A DNA stretch of 64,000 nt from Branchinecta lynchi (GCA_023053575.1 JAKZAP010000026.1:1-64000), one strand, 5' to 3'; positions 19,901-31,441 are shown, counted from the first letter of the stretch. Numbers and translations are program-made. The notes: generated by a model from the letters alone, not told the origin.

Positions 19901-20224
19901 GTTACAATAGGAGCCGGTATTTTATCTGGCATAATTGTCAGGATTCAAAGAACCTCAAACTCGGAAGTATTCGGGTGGAGCACTAAGCAGAAGAAAGGAC
20001 TGATCTGTGATTTCATCAGTAGTCCTTACTTTTATCTTGGATCCCCCAAAAAAGATCTAATCATAAATGTTTCTAAAATTCCCCATGTGGCGCCAATATT
20101 TTCTATTTTGTGAAAGGGCGCGTCATTTGACTGGGGTTTTAAGCCAATTTTAGGATGGAGATTTCAAAACATTAAACGATAGAATCTTTTGTAGAAGTAG
20201 TTAAATTTTACAGGGAAAAAGTAT

Positions 20225-20360
20225 TCTTTGATCCCAAGCTGACTTTGAAACATTTATTCAAACAATCTTTACAACGGATACGTCAGCTACGATTCTTCAT
20301 CAGCGATATTTCGGCCCTTCTTGGCAAGGGTCCTCGTCAGGCTGTCAATACTCATGGTCA
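20225..20360 (-). mobile_element. Hammerhead-bearing repeat, copy at 20.3 kb
   Basis: The minus-strand core runs from 20346 to 20282: GACAGC, CTGACGA, stem II with the same 7 pairs and bulged A, GAAA, a variable stem III loop, and GCTGAC. Stem I has one A-A mismatch. The repeat starts on the plus strand with ATCCCAAGCTGACTTTGAAA. Confidence 0.7.
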
Positions 20361-20689
20361 ACGTCAGGGAAACGAACCTGTAATAAACAACTGAAGCTTC
20401 TACCGACTTTAAATATCTTATTAAAGTAAATTACCTTCAAATACCACTGTAATGAAAAAACTAGTCCTGAGATTTAGTTTTTGACACGGACGCTCCTTTT
20501 GCTGCGTGATTGGGGCGATGACAGGAAAGGGTTTTTTCTGCATTTTAGTCAACTTTTGTTTTGTTATTAATAAGGGGCTGAAAACTTAAATATTATTTCA
20601 TTAATAACCTCATTCTACGTTTCTATTATGGATAGAAATCTACATACTTTGAATAATTGCTGCACGGAAAAACTAGTGCTGATATTAAA
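20361..20689. other. Spacer between two hammerhead repeats
   Basis: No gene or known repeat. The two flanking repeat copies share the same orientation, about 450 bp apart. Confidence 0.35.
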
Positions 20690-20880
20690 TATTCTTTGAG
20701 CCCAAGCTGACTTTGAAACATTTATTCAAACAATGTTTACAACGGATACGTCAGCTATGATTCTTCATCAGCGATATTTCGGCCCTTCTTGGCAAGGGTC
20801 CTCGTCAGGCTGTCAATCCTCTGGTTCAACTTCGGGGAAGGAAACAAACCTGTAAACAGGTTTACAGGTTTGTTAAATAT
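20690..20880 (-). mobile_element. Hammerhead-bearing repeat, copy at 20.8 kb (longest)
   Basis: The most complete copy, read on the minus strand. It holds an inverted CAAACCTGTAAACAGGTTTA palindrome, a CCCCGAAGTTGAACCAGAGG block, the hammerhead core (20814-20750), and the tail AATGTTTCAAAGTCAGCTTG ending in AAAGAATATTTA. Total about 180 bp. No open reading frame. Confidence 0.75.
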
Positions 20881-21328
20881 GAAACAGTTTTATTTTTATT
20901 TTTTTGTATCTTTGACAAAAGCTTTTTCCGTCTGTGTACAAATATGAAACTTTCGATTATTCCTTATAATTTTGGCCCTTCTAAGGATCTTTTGGTGGAT
21001 CTTTTTTTCTGCGGCGCCTTATTATTCCCAGAAACATTTTACAGAAGCAAAGTAAATCGCTAATGAGAAAGTTTGTATGGAGACATGTGTAGCCAAATAA
21101 CTGGCTACTTAGAGTGTTTCTGGGGGGACATGTGTTAGTTGGCTACTAAGCTTGTTTGTTGTATAGTGCACACCAAGAGTAGCCAACTAACTGGCTAAAA
21201 ACTTTCTTAGTATAGTATGATCAGCTACATACATTTCTTATGCATAGAGACAACTAAATTTTGCTTTAGCTGAATAGTGGATATCCGTTTGTGAGAGTCA
21301 GCAACAAGCAAGTTTGTTGAAGCAAGTT

Positions 21329-21553
21329 GACAGCTTCAAAACTAAAAGTAAAGTTTCTTGTTTCTTCTACGCTTACTACGCTCCCGAGCGTGGTAAGCAA
21401 ATAGTAACTATTAGTTACTATTTTGAGAAGGCTGGAACGGTCAGCATAGTAACTTTTGGTAAGGTTGGAACGGATTTAGTAACTAATAGTTACTATTGGT
21501 ATGAGGGTGGAACACGCTCAAGACAGCTTCAAAACTAAAAGTAAAGTTTCTTG
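21329..21553. repeat. Direct repeat of 32 bp, 193 bp apart
   Basis: GACAGCTTCAAAACTAAAAG plus the next 12 bases is exactly repeated at 21329-21360 and 21522-21553. Between them AGTAACTATTAGTTACTATT and related palindromic GTAACTA motifs recur. Upstream (21065-21200) TAGCCAACTAACTGGCTA is also repeated. Confidence 0.65.
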
Positions 21554-21824
21554 TGTTTTCAGAACAAAAGCCTTAGTTATTACCAAAGTGATTAACACTG
21601 ACACTTATTTACTATCCACTCCATAGTATTTTATTTATTCTGCGGGGTAGGCCAGACACTCCAGCCGAAACTCAGGCCACAGATGGCCCATTGTCTCAAT
21701 CCCCCAATTCACAATTAATGGCGAAACATCGCTCTATAATACAATTGATGAAAACATCACTCTACCAAAACAATTGATAACAAAATCACTCATTCTACCG
21801 CTTTTTTTTTTTCGCGTTCTTACC

Positions 21825-22109
21825 TTAAAACCTGTCTAGCCTCCCTGTCAACTGAAGGTACCTGGACAGTTCCTTTAACCTGGCTTTCCTCACTACCTCG
21901 TGGGAATCAACATTCGGAGCGTGAAAAGCTTCCAAACGTTGCCTTGTCCATGCTGGGCACTCTTGGACAAAGTGGATATTTGTCTCTTCATCTACTCCGC
22001 ATCTGGTACATATTGGAGACTCAGTTTTTCCTGTATTTGAATTATGTTTTCCAAGGTTTCCAATTCCAGTAACAACCTGGATGATTCCCCGGATTTCATC
22101 CTTTTTCAT
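21825..22109 (-). pseudogene. C-terminal fragment of a LINE reverse transcriptase ORF
   Basis: The frame reads IIQVVTGIGNLGKHNSNTGK, then ICTRCG, ETNIHF and QECPAW. A ..TG..NL.KH...G, C..CG, H....ECP pattern is the usual C-terminal zinc-knuckle-like region of I/R1/Jockey-group LINEs, after the RNase H or RT connection. About 94 codons are left, and the catalytic RT domain is absent. Confidence 0.65.
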
Positions 22110-22433
22110 GGCGATTAGCCTTCTAGTAAGCGCCTCGTTGCGCGTGGGTATTAAACTTCCACTACATAGTAGCTAAATAATAAAAAAAATGACTAACAAA
22201 TTCGGTAATTTTCTCATAAATAATCTGTAATTTGTTCACTTGACACTTTGGTTTACCTGTCGGAGCTGAAGGCGAGGCAGGTTATGAAAAATATCAGCCG
22301 AGTGCAGCGAGGTTAATATTTTTAAATGGCCGTCGAGGTTGTTATACCAATATGAACCAAGATGGAGGTATATTACCTAACTTTTTCGAACAGAATATTT
22401 TTGTAGGCAGGTCTTATTCTTATTCTGTTGTAC

Positions 22434-23446
22434 TTTTTTGGATCCCAAAACGTAAGTGGAGGGATACCTGTGACACCGCAAAAGTTGTCCGTCTGTCCGC
22501 CTGTGCGCACTATAACTCTCGAAGGGAATGAGATATTTTGATGAAACTTGGTGTGACGGTTCTTGGGGTCAAGAGCAAGGTCAAGTTCGTAGATGGGCTC
22601 TGTAGCCCTACATTTAGGGTGGGGAGGGGGTTTAAATTAAGAGCAAATTAAATATTTTTAAACAGATAATGTGATAGTCGATTTTGGGGTAAGGAGACAT
22701 GCTGAACTTGATGATGAAAACCAGTTTGTCATCAGACAAGTAGTTCGCCCGGAATCCGGCCAAAACCGGAAAGTTTGTTAAAAGTAAAAGTTTTATTTGA
22801 AGTTGATTAGATGTTCGATTTAGAGGTAAGAAGACATGTTGAACATGATGGTGAAAATCAGTTTTTCGCCGGACAAGTAGTTAGCCCGGGATCCGACCAA
22901 AACCGGAAAATCTGTTAAAAGTTTTATTTGAAGTTGATTAGATGTTTCATTTAAGGTAAGAAGACATGCTGAAAACGATGGTGAAAACAATTTTCTACCC
23001 GGATAAGCTGAATCCGTGTATGATAATCATTTTTTACCTGGACATACAGTTCGACCGGAATCTGGCTGGAGCCGGAAAATTTGTTATAAGTTAATTTTTT
23101 GTTTGAAGTTGATTAGATGTTCAGTATTGGGGAAAAAAGATACCACGCTGAGTTCGTTTTTGAGCTTTCTTTTTTGCCGGACAAGTAGTTTCGCAATTCG
23201 ACCGAAACCGGGAAATTGGCAAAAGTGACAGGAAGTTTTCGTCAAAACAGATATAACTTATAGGGGTAAACACACATGCTGAATCCAAATCTGAACTTGG
23301 TTTTCTCAGTTGATTACCTATTTGGCCTCAATCTGTTTCTGAATTGTAACAGTAAAAATGTTCATGGAGTCTGGCGAAGACAAGACCGAATTGTCTTGAA
23401 CAAATATTGAATTTTTGGGGTCCCATCGAAACCTTTGGTCTTGTTG
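22434..23446 (-). mobile_element. Family A element, near full length
   Basis: Reverse-strand copy bounded by GGATCCCAAAACGTAAGTGG at low coordinates and GGGGTCCCATCGAAACCTTT then GGTCTTGTTG at high coordinates. It contains about six degenerate tandem units, each with CCGGAATCCGGCCAAAACCG and AAGTTGATTAGATGTTC. Same layout as the copies at 1.3-2.35 kb and 31.6-32.7 kb. Non-coding. Confidence 0.75.
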
Positions 23447-23554
23447 CTAATGGAGGTAGGGAATTTATTTGAGTAAAGTAGCAACCCAAGCCTACTGTAG
23501 ACCTAATAAAATGACTACTGTTGGGACTCAGGCACTTCAGTTTCTACCAATATA

Positions 23555-23850
23555 AGCTGCGTTCTTTGTCACGGGAGTTCTCACCAGTGTGTCTCCGGTT
23601 TTTCTTATAAGCCGTTCTTGCATCCACCGGTGACTTCTCACCAGTCTTATAACCCGTTTTTGCACTAACCAGTGTCCGGTTTTATCTCACCGGTGCGGAC
23701 TAACCAGAACCTGCTCGTGAGCCCTGCTGCAGCGAGAAGTTAACCGGTTTTCATCAACTCACAGGTGTACCAAAAGAACGCGTTTTAAGGGAAGAACCGG
23801 ACACTGGTGACTAAACACCAGAGACAGCCCGGAGTGCAACGAACGCAGCT
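23555..23850. mobile_element. 295-bp MITE family E, copy 1
   Basis: The element starts AGCTGCGTTCTTTG and ends CAACGAACGCAGCT, flanked by ATA on both sides. A second copy at 59093-59387 is about 95 percent identical by eye and is flanked by ATT on both sides. Different but locally matching 3-bp duplications prove the ends. 3-bp duplications suggest a PIF/Harbinger-like origin. The interior is rich in CACCGGTGA-type palindromes. Confidence 0.85.
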
Positions 23851-24112
23851 ATAGTCTAGTACTTTTTTGGCGATTCAGATGCCATCTAGCGGTCGTGAAA
23901 ACCTACTACGGATCTACTAAAATGACTACTAGGGCTTGTGGAAGTAAAAAATAAAAAACCCAACCTGAAAGCTTCTGAGAAAAAAATTAATAAGAAAAAA
24001 ATACTTTCAGAACAATAAAAATTTTTTTAAAAACTTATGCAAAAATAAAATAAGAAATAGAATAAATGTTGAAAAATGACAAAACATTTTACTCTCCTAG
24101 GTCATAGCTTCT

Positions 24113-24245
24113 CCAGCAATGTTTTCAACGGATACGTCAGCTAAGATTCTTCATAAGCGATATTTCGGCCCTTCTTGGCAAGGGTCCTCGTCAGGCTTTC
24201 AGTCCTCTTGTTCAACTTCGGGGAAAGAAACAAACCTGTAACCTT
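24113..24245 (-). mobile_element. Hammerhead-bearing repeat, copy at 24.2 kb
   Basis: Core on the minus strand from 24200 to 24136. CTGACGA, stem II, GAAA and GCTGAC are preserved, but the 5' stem I strand is GAAAGC, which pairs at only four of six positions. The upstream CCCCGAAGTTGAAC block is present. Confidence 0.65.
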
Positions 24246-24318
24246 TACAGGTTTTACACGCTTCAGAACGGAACGAAATCTCGTAAACTTTTGAGAAGTA
24301 ATTTGACTGGTTTTAAAA

Positions 24319-25815
24319 TTGTGTTGCGTGAGCAACACTTTGGTTTTGTCCTCGTTTTTTTTGTTTTTTGGGGTTTTTTTTTCCTATGCCGCCGATTTCA
24401 TTTTATTCCTGGTAACTGGGAAGGGTCTAACCTGTGCTGTTTTTACGGAAAGTGTGGACCTTAGGCCGGATTGATGAATATGACATTACATTTTGGAAAG
24501 CTCCGTAGAACTCTTGCCTGGGGCCAATAAGGATGGTTTTTGCTTGTCCGCGAGCCAGAGCCTACGGTGTGCGAAGTGAAGTGGAGTTGTATAGCCTATG
24601 TCAGAGAGGACTATCTGAAGTTGTGTAGCGAACCTTTCGTTTCATCAAACCATGTTTCTGCTTTTGAGTGGAAAGCTCCGTTCTAGCACGCAAGCAGGCA
24701 GGCACCAGTTTCAAATTGAAGATGGACTAAAATCTATAAGTGTTAAATATATGCGGCAGTTACCCGGCCCCACAGCCAACATATCTTCTTTGAGTGATAA
24801 ATAGAAAAATCTACAGAGACAAAAAAGTGTTTTTTTCCCACGGGTCCGAAAGTGCTGCCATCTATTGTTTCTATCCATTTGTGTACGCGATTTCAGCTGA
24901 GTTTATCATTCGTTTTTTTGCACTTGGGTTTGCGGTAGAGAAATGGTATCAGATGTACCTCTTAAACTTTAGAAGTTCTCTCATTGCTAAAGAAACTAGA
25001 TCTTATACCAGTTGTGAGACATGTAAGGTACTTGTAAGCAACAGTCGACTGTTACCTCATAATCATCTTCGGCAATGAGCAGTTTGCAGCTTTTGCTAGT
25101 TGGCATACCTGTTATTTGTTTCAGCTGCATTCGATGGAATTTTGAAACAATTTTGTTCCCAATTGTAAGACATGCATGGGACTTGTAAGTAATAATCGGC
25201 TTTTATGCTATAATCATCTTCAGCGATGAGGGGTTTGCAACTTTTGCTAGCTGGTGTGTCCATTATTTGTTTCCGGTGAATTTTATGTCAATCACGGTTA
25301 AGTAAGCATCGGTTCACGAGGGGCTAGAAATTTTTGAAAATTGGTGCACATTGTATTCTATTTCTGTAAATATGACGGTAAGAAAGTTGTATCGATGGCC
25401 TATCGCTATAACCTAGGATTAACTGTTAACGCAACGGGTACAAACGATACGGTAATGTAAAACAATCAGGTAGTTTTGTAATAATTAATAGTGTCATCTA
25501 TGGTATTTTAATCCTGAAAAATTACGGATAGCTTTATAATACCAACTAGATTATATAAGATATTGTTCCAAGTTTTCATCCGTCACGATATCTACAATTG
25601 AAAAGAATAATGTTCAACTGACTGCAAAGTCAATTTGGTACCTTCTTCCGAAATTGTTTTATAGTTGGTTTTACAACGCTAAAGAACAGCTTTTGATCAT
25701 GTGATTATTCTTTTTAGAACATGCCATTTTAAAAGCTTCGATAAGTTAATAATTTCAGCATTTAACCGACAGCGAAGAAACAAAACCAAAGTGTTGCTCT
25801 CGCAACACTTTAGTC
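24319..25815. repeat. Region bounded by 30-bp inverted repeats
   Basis: TGTTGCGTGAGCAACACTTT and GGTTTTG at 24319-24346 are mirrored at 25786-25813 (CAAAACCAAAGTGTTGCTCT and CGCAAC). Each end is itself a hairpin (GTTGC...GCAAC). The 1.4 kb between them encodes nothing I recognise. A non-autonomous DNA transposon is possible; target duplications were not confirmed. Confidence 0.45.
25011..25275. repeat. Tandem duplication of about 150 bp
   Basis: Two adjacent segments share TTGTGAGACATG/TTGTAAGACATG, ATAATCATCTTC, GCAATGAG/GCGATGAG and TTTGCAGCTTTTGCTAG/TTTGCAACTTTTGCTAG. The copies are about 85 percent alike. Non-coding. Confidence 0.55.
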
Positions 25816-25879
25816 GGCGAAGCCGGACAAAGGTTGGCGCAACACTTCACGTTGCCCGGGCAACGTAGGTCTAGTTTAA

Positions 25880-26540
25880 TTTTTGAATTGTTTCGAATTA
25901 TTGCAAATTTCAAATGGTTTTGGGAAAATTTGTGCAGAAGTTTAAAAAAGTCTGAAAATTTTCAGGCATTTGACAAGAATGTTCCCATGTTTGAAGTATT
26001 TTAAGAAGTTTCAGTTGTTTTGAAATGTTTGACTTTCGAAAAGTTTCACCCCTTCATAAGTGTTGTGTATTGTGTAGCTTTTCCTTATTTTCTCTACTTA
26101 ATTTTTTGTGTATTTACAAATTATGATGGGTAATAAAATTTTTAATTAATTAATTAATTAAAATTTTTGATCTTTCTTGGCCCCTGGTTTCTGTAACAAA
26201 TGAATAATTTAACGAATAACAGATAGTCAACAATAATGGCTTGATGAACTAGGATAAAATGACTAGAAGACACTAGTCATTGCCTCTGTGATGAACTCGT
26301 ATGAAATAGTTAGGGTTGTTGGCAAATTGCTGTGCAGTGAGAAGGTAAGTACAAGCTATGGACTATTGAGGATAAACTCTATAAGGAATAATTATTACAA
26401 ATTGGAGACAGCCAGCATCAATCTTTTTTAATTGCTAGTGGGGAACCGTTTTATCCATCGGCTATTCTATATAGGCCTACCTCATCCAGTGTTCTTGGAA
26501 GGAATATAAGAGTTGATTTTCGAGTGTTGCAATCCAAGGA
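25880..26540. other. No gene; AT-rich with (TTAA)n run
   Basis: A TTAA simple repeat near 26140 follows a TTTTTGTGTATTTACAAATT phrase, resembling a LINE 3' tail. No other feature. Confidence 0.35.
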
Positions 26541-26544
26541 TAAG

Positions 26545-26632
26545 CCACGCAGTGAAAAAAAGTTACCAGCCAGTCGGTAAATTCCTTGCCCCCCCCCCCC
26601 AAATTTTTGTTTTGCTAGGAACGCCTCTGTAA
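26545..26632. repeat. hAT MITE fragment (right end)
   Basis: GCCAGTCGGTAAAT, a C-run, AAATTTTTG and AACGCCTCTG match the right part of the MITE at 9003-9305. The left end is absent. Confidence 0.55.
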
Positions 26633-27089
26633 CGCCTAACCCGTTCTGATAGAGTCAGTCAGTAAAAAGTGTCATTGAGTGTCTGTTATATATATGTTTC
26701 ATGTTTTGTATATTCTCAGTTGTGTTACGGGGATTTAAGAACCAATATCTTGTAAGAACAAAAGAGCAGGAGGGTCCTTTTACGCAGGTGTAGCACATAT
26801 CCCAGTGATTCCTTCATAGCAAACCTGGAAACACCGGGCTAACACCTTGATCTTGCAATTAGATCAGGCGACAAAGACACAATCTAGGTGACTTAAAAAT
26901 GGAGCTGGATCCAGATGCTGCAGGTTTTGGCTGGTCAGTCTGGAGGAGTTCGGGTTTTACACTGCAGTTCATAGTTTTAGCCTGAAGGATACAATGTTCA
27001 ATTGTTGTTGTTTTTATAGCTTGGACGGATGATTCTGTCAAGCTGAGTGGGCTCTTTGGCTCTCTCTTCTTTGCTTTATCTGTGGCACC

Positions 27090-27138
27090 ATGGAGGATTT
27101 GGAGCAGGGAAAGATTGAAGTGAACCCTGCAAATAAGG
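27090..27138 (+). CDS. TNF-superfamily ligand (EDA/Eiger-like), exon 1
   Basis: The gene is a type II membrane TNF ligand of 285 residues in six exons, all joining in phase: 27090-27138, 27769-27964, 28423-28589, 33180-33367, 36984-37142 and 40739-40837. This exon holds the start (CACCATGG, a good Kozak context) and 16 codons (MEDLEQGKIEVNPANK), ending in phase 1 at GTAAGG. The product should sit at the plasma membrane and, once cut by furin, signal as a trimer through TNF receptors. The closest pattern I recognise is ectodysplasin: the conserved NTCxTxxxxxLK and the final FFGxxRLG. No collagen domain is seen. The transcription start was not found. The 125-codon antisense frame over this exon is chance. 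Confidence 0.8.
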
Positions 27139-27768
27139 GTAAGGGTTGTGTAGTGAATGATAAAATCGGTCATAGTGACATTGAGTATTTTAACATTATT
27201 ACAGCCCCCATAAAATTGATATTTTATCGGTTTCACTATTTCACGTGAGTTACGTATTTTGCTGGTAATTTAAAAAAGTCAGTAGCCCAGTTAAGAACTT
27301 GAACTGTTTGTTGTTCACTGCGACTTTTAAAGGACGAACCTGTACAGGTCATACTGGCTATTGATGTTGAGTAGGCAAATTATTTTAGCCCTGAAAATCA
27401 GGCCCGAAAGACAAGCAAAGGAAACGATCCATCCCGACTGTGGTCAGATGCGGGCGGGGATGGAGTGGGGGTCTGTTGCCTGATTATAACATCGATATAA
27501 CAATACTGAACAAGAAGGGATCAGTTCTGAAATGAATTCAAAATCCTGGAATGAATAGAGCCAAGCTGTTTTGGCCCTTGGGATCGTTACCTACATAACC
27601 TTGCAAAGTAGGTTTTTATAAGCTCTTTAAATCTCCTCAGTTCTTTCAGCTTAGACGGGCTTTGTTTAATGAACATAGTGTAAGAATAGTAGATTTATTC
27701 CAATCCTATCCTTGCAAGTACCAAACGATGTTTCAGCTCTTTCTGGATCAGTTTTTGTTCATTTACAG

Positions 27769-27964
27769 ATTCAAGAAATCCCAGTCAGGACCATGAAGCT
27801 CATTTCAACTGGAAGCTAAAGATCAAGTGGTCCACATTTGCCAACTATTTCATCTACTTTCTGATAATTGCTGTCGCGAGCCACAGTTACTTCGAGCTGA
27901 TGCAACTGAGGAACCGGATTAGCTATGTGGAAGCTAGCCTCGAACGATGTACAGTGCGGAATGT
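27769..27964 (+). CDS. TNF ligand, exon 2 (transmembrane segment)
   Basis: The acceptor TTCATTTACAG and donor GTAAGT bound 196 bases encoding residues 17-82. A hydrophilic stretch leads to KLKIKW, then one hydrophobic helix (about residues 38-55, FANYFIYFLIIAVAS), then a short heptad-like extracellular segment ending in a cysteine. Basic residues before the helix place the N-terminus inside, as expected for a type II protein. The readthrough frame upstream of the acceptor has no methionine, which supports splicing to 27138. Confidence 0.85.
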
Positions 27965-28422
27965 GTAAGTCGTATTTCCTGTCCATTTCTTTGTTTGTTC
28001 ATTTCGGTGGCGGGGGAAGGTCTTCTTATTTGGTACCTCGAGTCTAAGCATGGTGATCGCGTCTGTATCTCTTTCTGATTGGGGCTACAAGTGGTTTCCT
28101 TTAAGGTTACCCGATAAAAAATTCATCTAAAAATAGTAGTATAAAGTTGTATGAACAAGTGGCATCCAGTACGAACTGACACTTCTACATGCTTCCATGT
28201 AAAGGCTACCGTGTTACTGCATTGTGTTGCATGCTACTATGAGCAAGACTTGATGCTACTACAGCAAGACAGGATGCCAGTGGATACTACTGCTTAAGAT
28301 TGGCCCAGTCTGAGGCACATTAAATGATAGTATTTTTTACTAGTCCACATCAATACAGGCAATTTTTTCTTAAAACCATTAAAACAAATTACGCAGGCTA
28401 CAAATTATTCTAATCGTTCTAG

Positions 28423-28589
28423 GGACCTGCCTCTGCCATTCCAGGACCCGGTAGTCCGTTTGGGAAAGTACCCTGCTCTATCAACTGATAGAGCCAAGAG
28501 AGATGCACGTGAAGTTAACAGAAAAGCTGGAAAGAATAAGTCTGCCGAAGGGAAGAAGAAGAAAGAGAAAATGGTGGCTGGAATAGTTG
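28423..28589 (+). CDS. TNF ligand, exon 3 (stalk with furin site)
   Basis: Bounded by TCGTTCTAG and GTAATT, this encodes residues 83-137. RAKR at 105-108 followed by DA fits the furin consensus RX(K/R)R, so the ectodomain is probably released. A very basic tract (EGKKKKEKM) follows, similar in position to the basic, heparan-sulphate-binding tract after the furin site of ectodysplasin. Extra in-phase exons in the 4.6 kb intron downstream cannot be excluded; no collagen-like sequence was seen there. Confidence 0.8.
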
Positions 28590-28859
28590 GTAATTGCTTT
28601 TGTTTTTTCGGTCAGGGGTGAACATACATATAACATACCGTAGTCTTGATCTTGGCTCGGAAAAGCTTGAAACAGAGAGTGTTATTCTTTAGCATGGCGC
28701 GTTTGCTAATGGGCGTCTTATGGCTTTTCAAGGCATTTCCTGAACTACCTTCTTTCCTTGAACTAAACATAACCCTGAAATAACTTTTAAAGCAAGTTGA
28801 CAAAAGACAAAATCACAAGAGTGGAGAAATGAGAAGAATACTGACAAATCATAAAGAAA

Positions 28860-29224
28860 AATTTAAAGGGCTTGCAGCTCTGCTTTACCTATCTTCGTGG
28901 AGGCTGGAGGCAATCCGGGCTGGGGCGAGTCTAGACATCGAGCCCGTGCGCCAGATGTCTTTGACTATTTGCCCCGGCTAAATTTTCATTAGAAGGTACG
29001 ACAGTAGTGCACATTTGGGAGGTTGTTCAGGGAGTTGGTTCTAAAGATATGTTGCAAACGCGACGGCCAAAAAATATATAGTGTTTGGTCGATAATCTCC
29101 AGAGATAATTTTGGGAACAAAAGTGGCCAGACATCCTCACTAAAGAAATCCGTAGAAGTTCGTCATTTGACTTGAAGGGTCGCTCTGAAAGAGCCGGTGC
29201 AACTACAAGTGATTTCCTCAGGGG
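28860..29224. other. TNF ligand intron 3, no recognised feature
   Basis: No repeat copy or exon recognised. The minus-strand open frame of 67 codons has no motif. Confidence 0.35.
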
Positions 29225-29410
29225 CATCACCCCCGAATGTTTTCGGCCAGTCGGTAAAAAACAGCCACAATTTTTCTTAAAAATAGTCGTTTTTTTTCTT
29301 AAAAATAGAAGTTTATCTTAAAGTTAGCCGACTTCTCGTCAACACAGTCATTTTTTTCACAATAACTATTTTTTATAGTTATTATTATTATTATAGGTTG
29401 TTATTATTTT
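29225..29410. repeat. hAT MITE-like fragment with T-runs
   Basis: GGCCAGTCGGTAAAAAACAG and repeated AAAATAGTCGTTTTTT match the interior of the MITE at 9003-9305. Neither terminus is preserved. A run of TTATTA simple repeats follows. Confidence 0.5.
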
Positions 29411-29469
29411 TTAGAGTTATTTTATTTTACAGTTACCTCCGTAAAAATAACACTAGAATCTTCATATCC

Positions 29470-30010
29470 TTCGGCCAAGTGCCATATAGCGATCGCAGTT
29501 TCGGGCCATCCCTCGGTCGGTCCTGGTTGTGCTAGTACTTCCACATTAGCTAGGACGATGAAACTTGGCAGGCATATCAGGGATCCCAAAAGATCAAGTC
29601 GGAAATAGTCACTTCCCTGGTCCGAGCATCGTGTGGGGAGATGAGGGAGGGGAATCTGGAATCTTGATGTATCGATAACTTTGAACCGGTAATCGGATAC
29701 TAATGAAACATGATATTTTGAAAGACGGCGAGTCTCAGATAACCCAGTTCAAATCCGGGGGGAAGCTGGAGGAGGGAACCGAAATCTTGGGAAACGCTTA
29801 GAGTTGAGGATTCGGGATGAAACTGGAAGAACAAGCACAAGTCCTAGATACATCGTTGACTTTAGGTGTCAGGTACTCAAGTCCATTAGAAAAATCCTCG
29901 AAGCTTGCCGTCGGTAGCTTATCTGCTACCGTAAACACCGTCTACTTTGCATACATAGAATCTGCCCCTTCCATTTGGGACTTACTTTGCACACATGGAA
30001 TCCGCTAGCA
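29470..30010 (-). repeat. Family B, minus-strand copy
   Basis: It begins with CGGCCAAGTGCCATATAGCG, half of the terminal hairpin, and runs through GATGAAACTTGGCAGGCATA and TCAGATAACCC blocks that are reverse complements of the family B body. Lies in TNF ligand intron 3. Confidence 0.65.
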
Positions 30011-30607
30011 AGGAGCGTCTGTTCTGTCTTTTTGTTCATTGACAGATACATCAATTGAAAGAGTTTTGAACTCACCCTCTATCCAAACATCCAGATCCTT
30101 TCTTAGTTTGTATGTCAGTTCATGTTTGACCAAAACAGCAACTCCATCTATTGACAGACTAATACGAGATCTCCCAACCAATTAATAACCTGGAAAATCC
30201 TCGAGTGATCGAATTCTCGTCTCGAGACTTTTGGCCATCGCATGTAGCTAGTTCTATTTTCTCAAATTTCGTGTTGTACCGCGTATGATATCGCGTCATA
30301 AACTTTCACGATTATATCATGTGCGTCAAGTTTTGTACCGCTCCACTTTCCGAAATTTGCTGACTAACTTCCCGTGTTATTTCTGAAAGAATGTTTGCTT
30401 TCATATTCGTTGATTCACCTTGACTGAATGCGGTTTTTCTGCATAATTATGTTTAGAGTCCTCATTTTGCGTGCTTTAGCCGGGAACATGGCTAGGTAGA
30501 TTTTCGAAGTATCTTTATAGATGTCAAGAAAAGACGTTAGTTCCTAGAAAGCCTCTTCCACAACTTTGCAGCACCTCCGAGACTTTGCATTCTGTATGAT
30601 CTCCATA

Positions 30608-30722
30608 GCAACAAGACCAAAGGTTTCGATGGGATCCCAAAAAGTCAATATCTGATCCAGACAACTGGGTCTTGTCTTAGCCAGATCCAGTCATCGCCAG
30701 ACTCCTTGGACATTTTACAATT
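30608..30722 (+). repeat. Family A left end, split from the rest by a LINE
   Basis: ACAAGACCAAAGGTTTCGAT followed by GGGATCCCAAAAAGTCAATA is the left end of family A. It stops at TTTACAATTACAA. The missing continuation (AATTCAGACACAGATTAAGG) appears only after the LINE fragment, at about 31442. Confidence 0.75.
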
Positions 30723-31441
30723 ACAAGTCTTAGTGAATCGGAGCGAGATCTAGGGATAATTGTGGACACAAGAATCGATTTTAGCCAGCATTATGCCTCG
30801 ATCATAGCGAAGGCGAGCAGAGTTGCGGGCCTGATACGTCGTTCATTCAGGCTCACTGATGAGAAAATGCTGGTAGTTTTATACAAGTCACTGGTTCGAC
30901 CAATATTAGAATATGGCCACTGCTCAACGCGTCCGTTCTATAACAAAGACCTGGACTCCTTAGAAAAGGTACAACGAAGAATAACGAAATTTCCAGCTGG
31001 CCTTTGCTTACTCTCCTACGAAGAGCGTCTCAAGCGTCTTGGTCTACCGGCACTTGCATACCGATTCCTGCGAGGCGACCTTATTGAGCTCTATAAACTT
31101 TGCCACAATTTTTACGATAATGTTTCAGCCGAGCAAATCGTACAGTTCAATCAGAGCCACCTTCGTGGTCATTCACTCAAGCTGAAGGGACAGCGATTTG
31201 TCAAAGTCATTGGTTGCTGGACGTTCCAGAACCGAGTAGTGGAAGAATGGAATGCTTTGCCGGAAGAGGTCATCAGTTCCCCGTCCATTGACGCTTTCAA
31301 ATCCAGGCTCGACAGCTACTATGGCCTAAGGGCATTTAGCCCAGAAATGTTTAGAAGAGAAATTTAGTTTATCATTTGTTGTTCATTTTTGTAGAGGCCA
31401 TTTGCCTTATTTTTGCATTATATTATTATTATATTATTATT
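30723..31441 (+). pseudogene. LINE 3' fragment (RT C-terminal region, CR1/Jockey-like)
   Basis: The frame from 30723 (TSLSESERDLGIIVD...) to the stop at 31367 carries LYKSLVRPILEYG, LEKVQRRITKF, YEERLKRLGLP and W..LPEEV..S.S.DAFKSRLD. This is the conserved thumb and C-terminal region of CR1/Jockey-type reverse transcriptases. The catalytic core and endonuclease are missing, so it is 5'-truncated. It ends in a TTA simple repeat before resumption of family A sequence. The frame is still intact, so the insertion is fairly young. Confidence 0.8.

Noticed and set aside
26859..27236. 125-codon minus-strand open frame
   Set aside because: It lies opposite the well-supported first exon of the TNF ligand and shows no domain.
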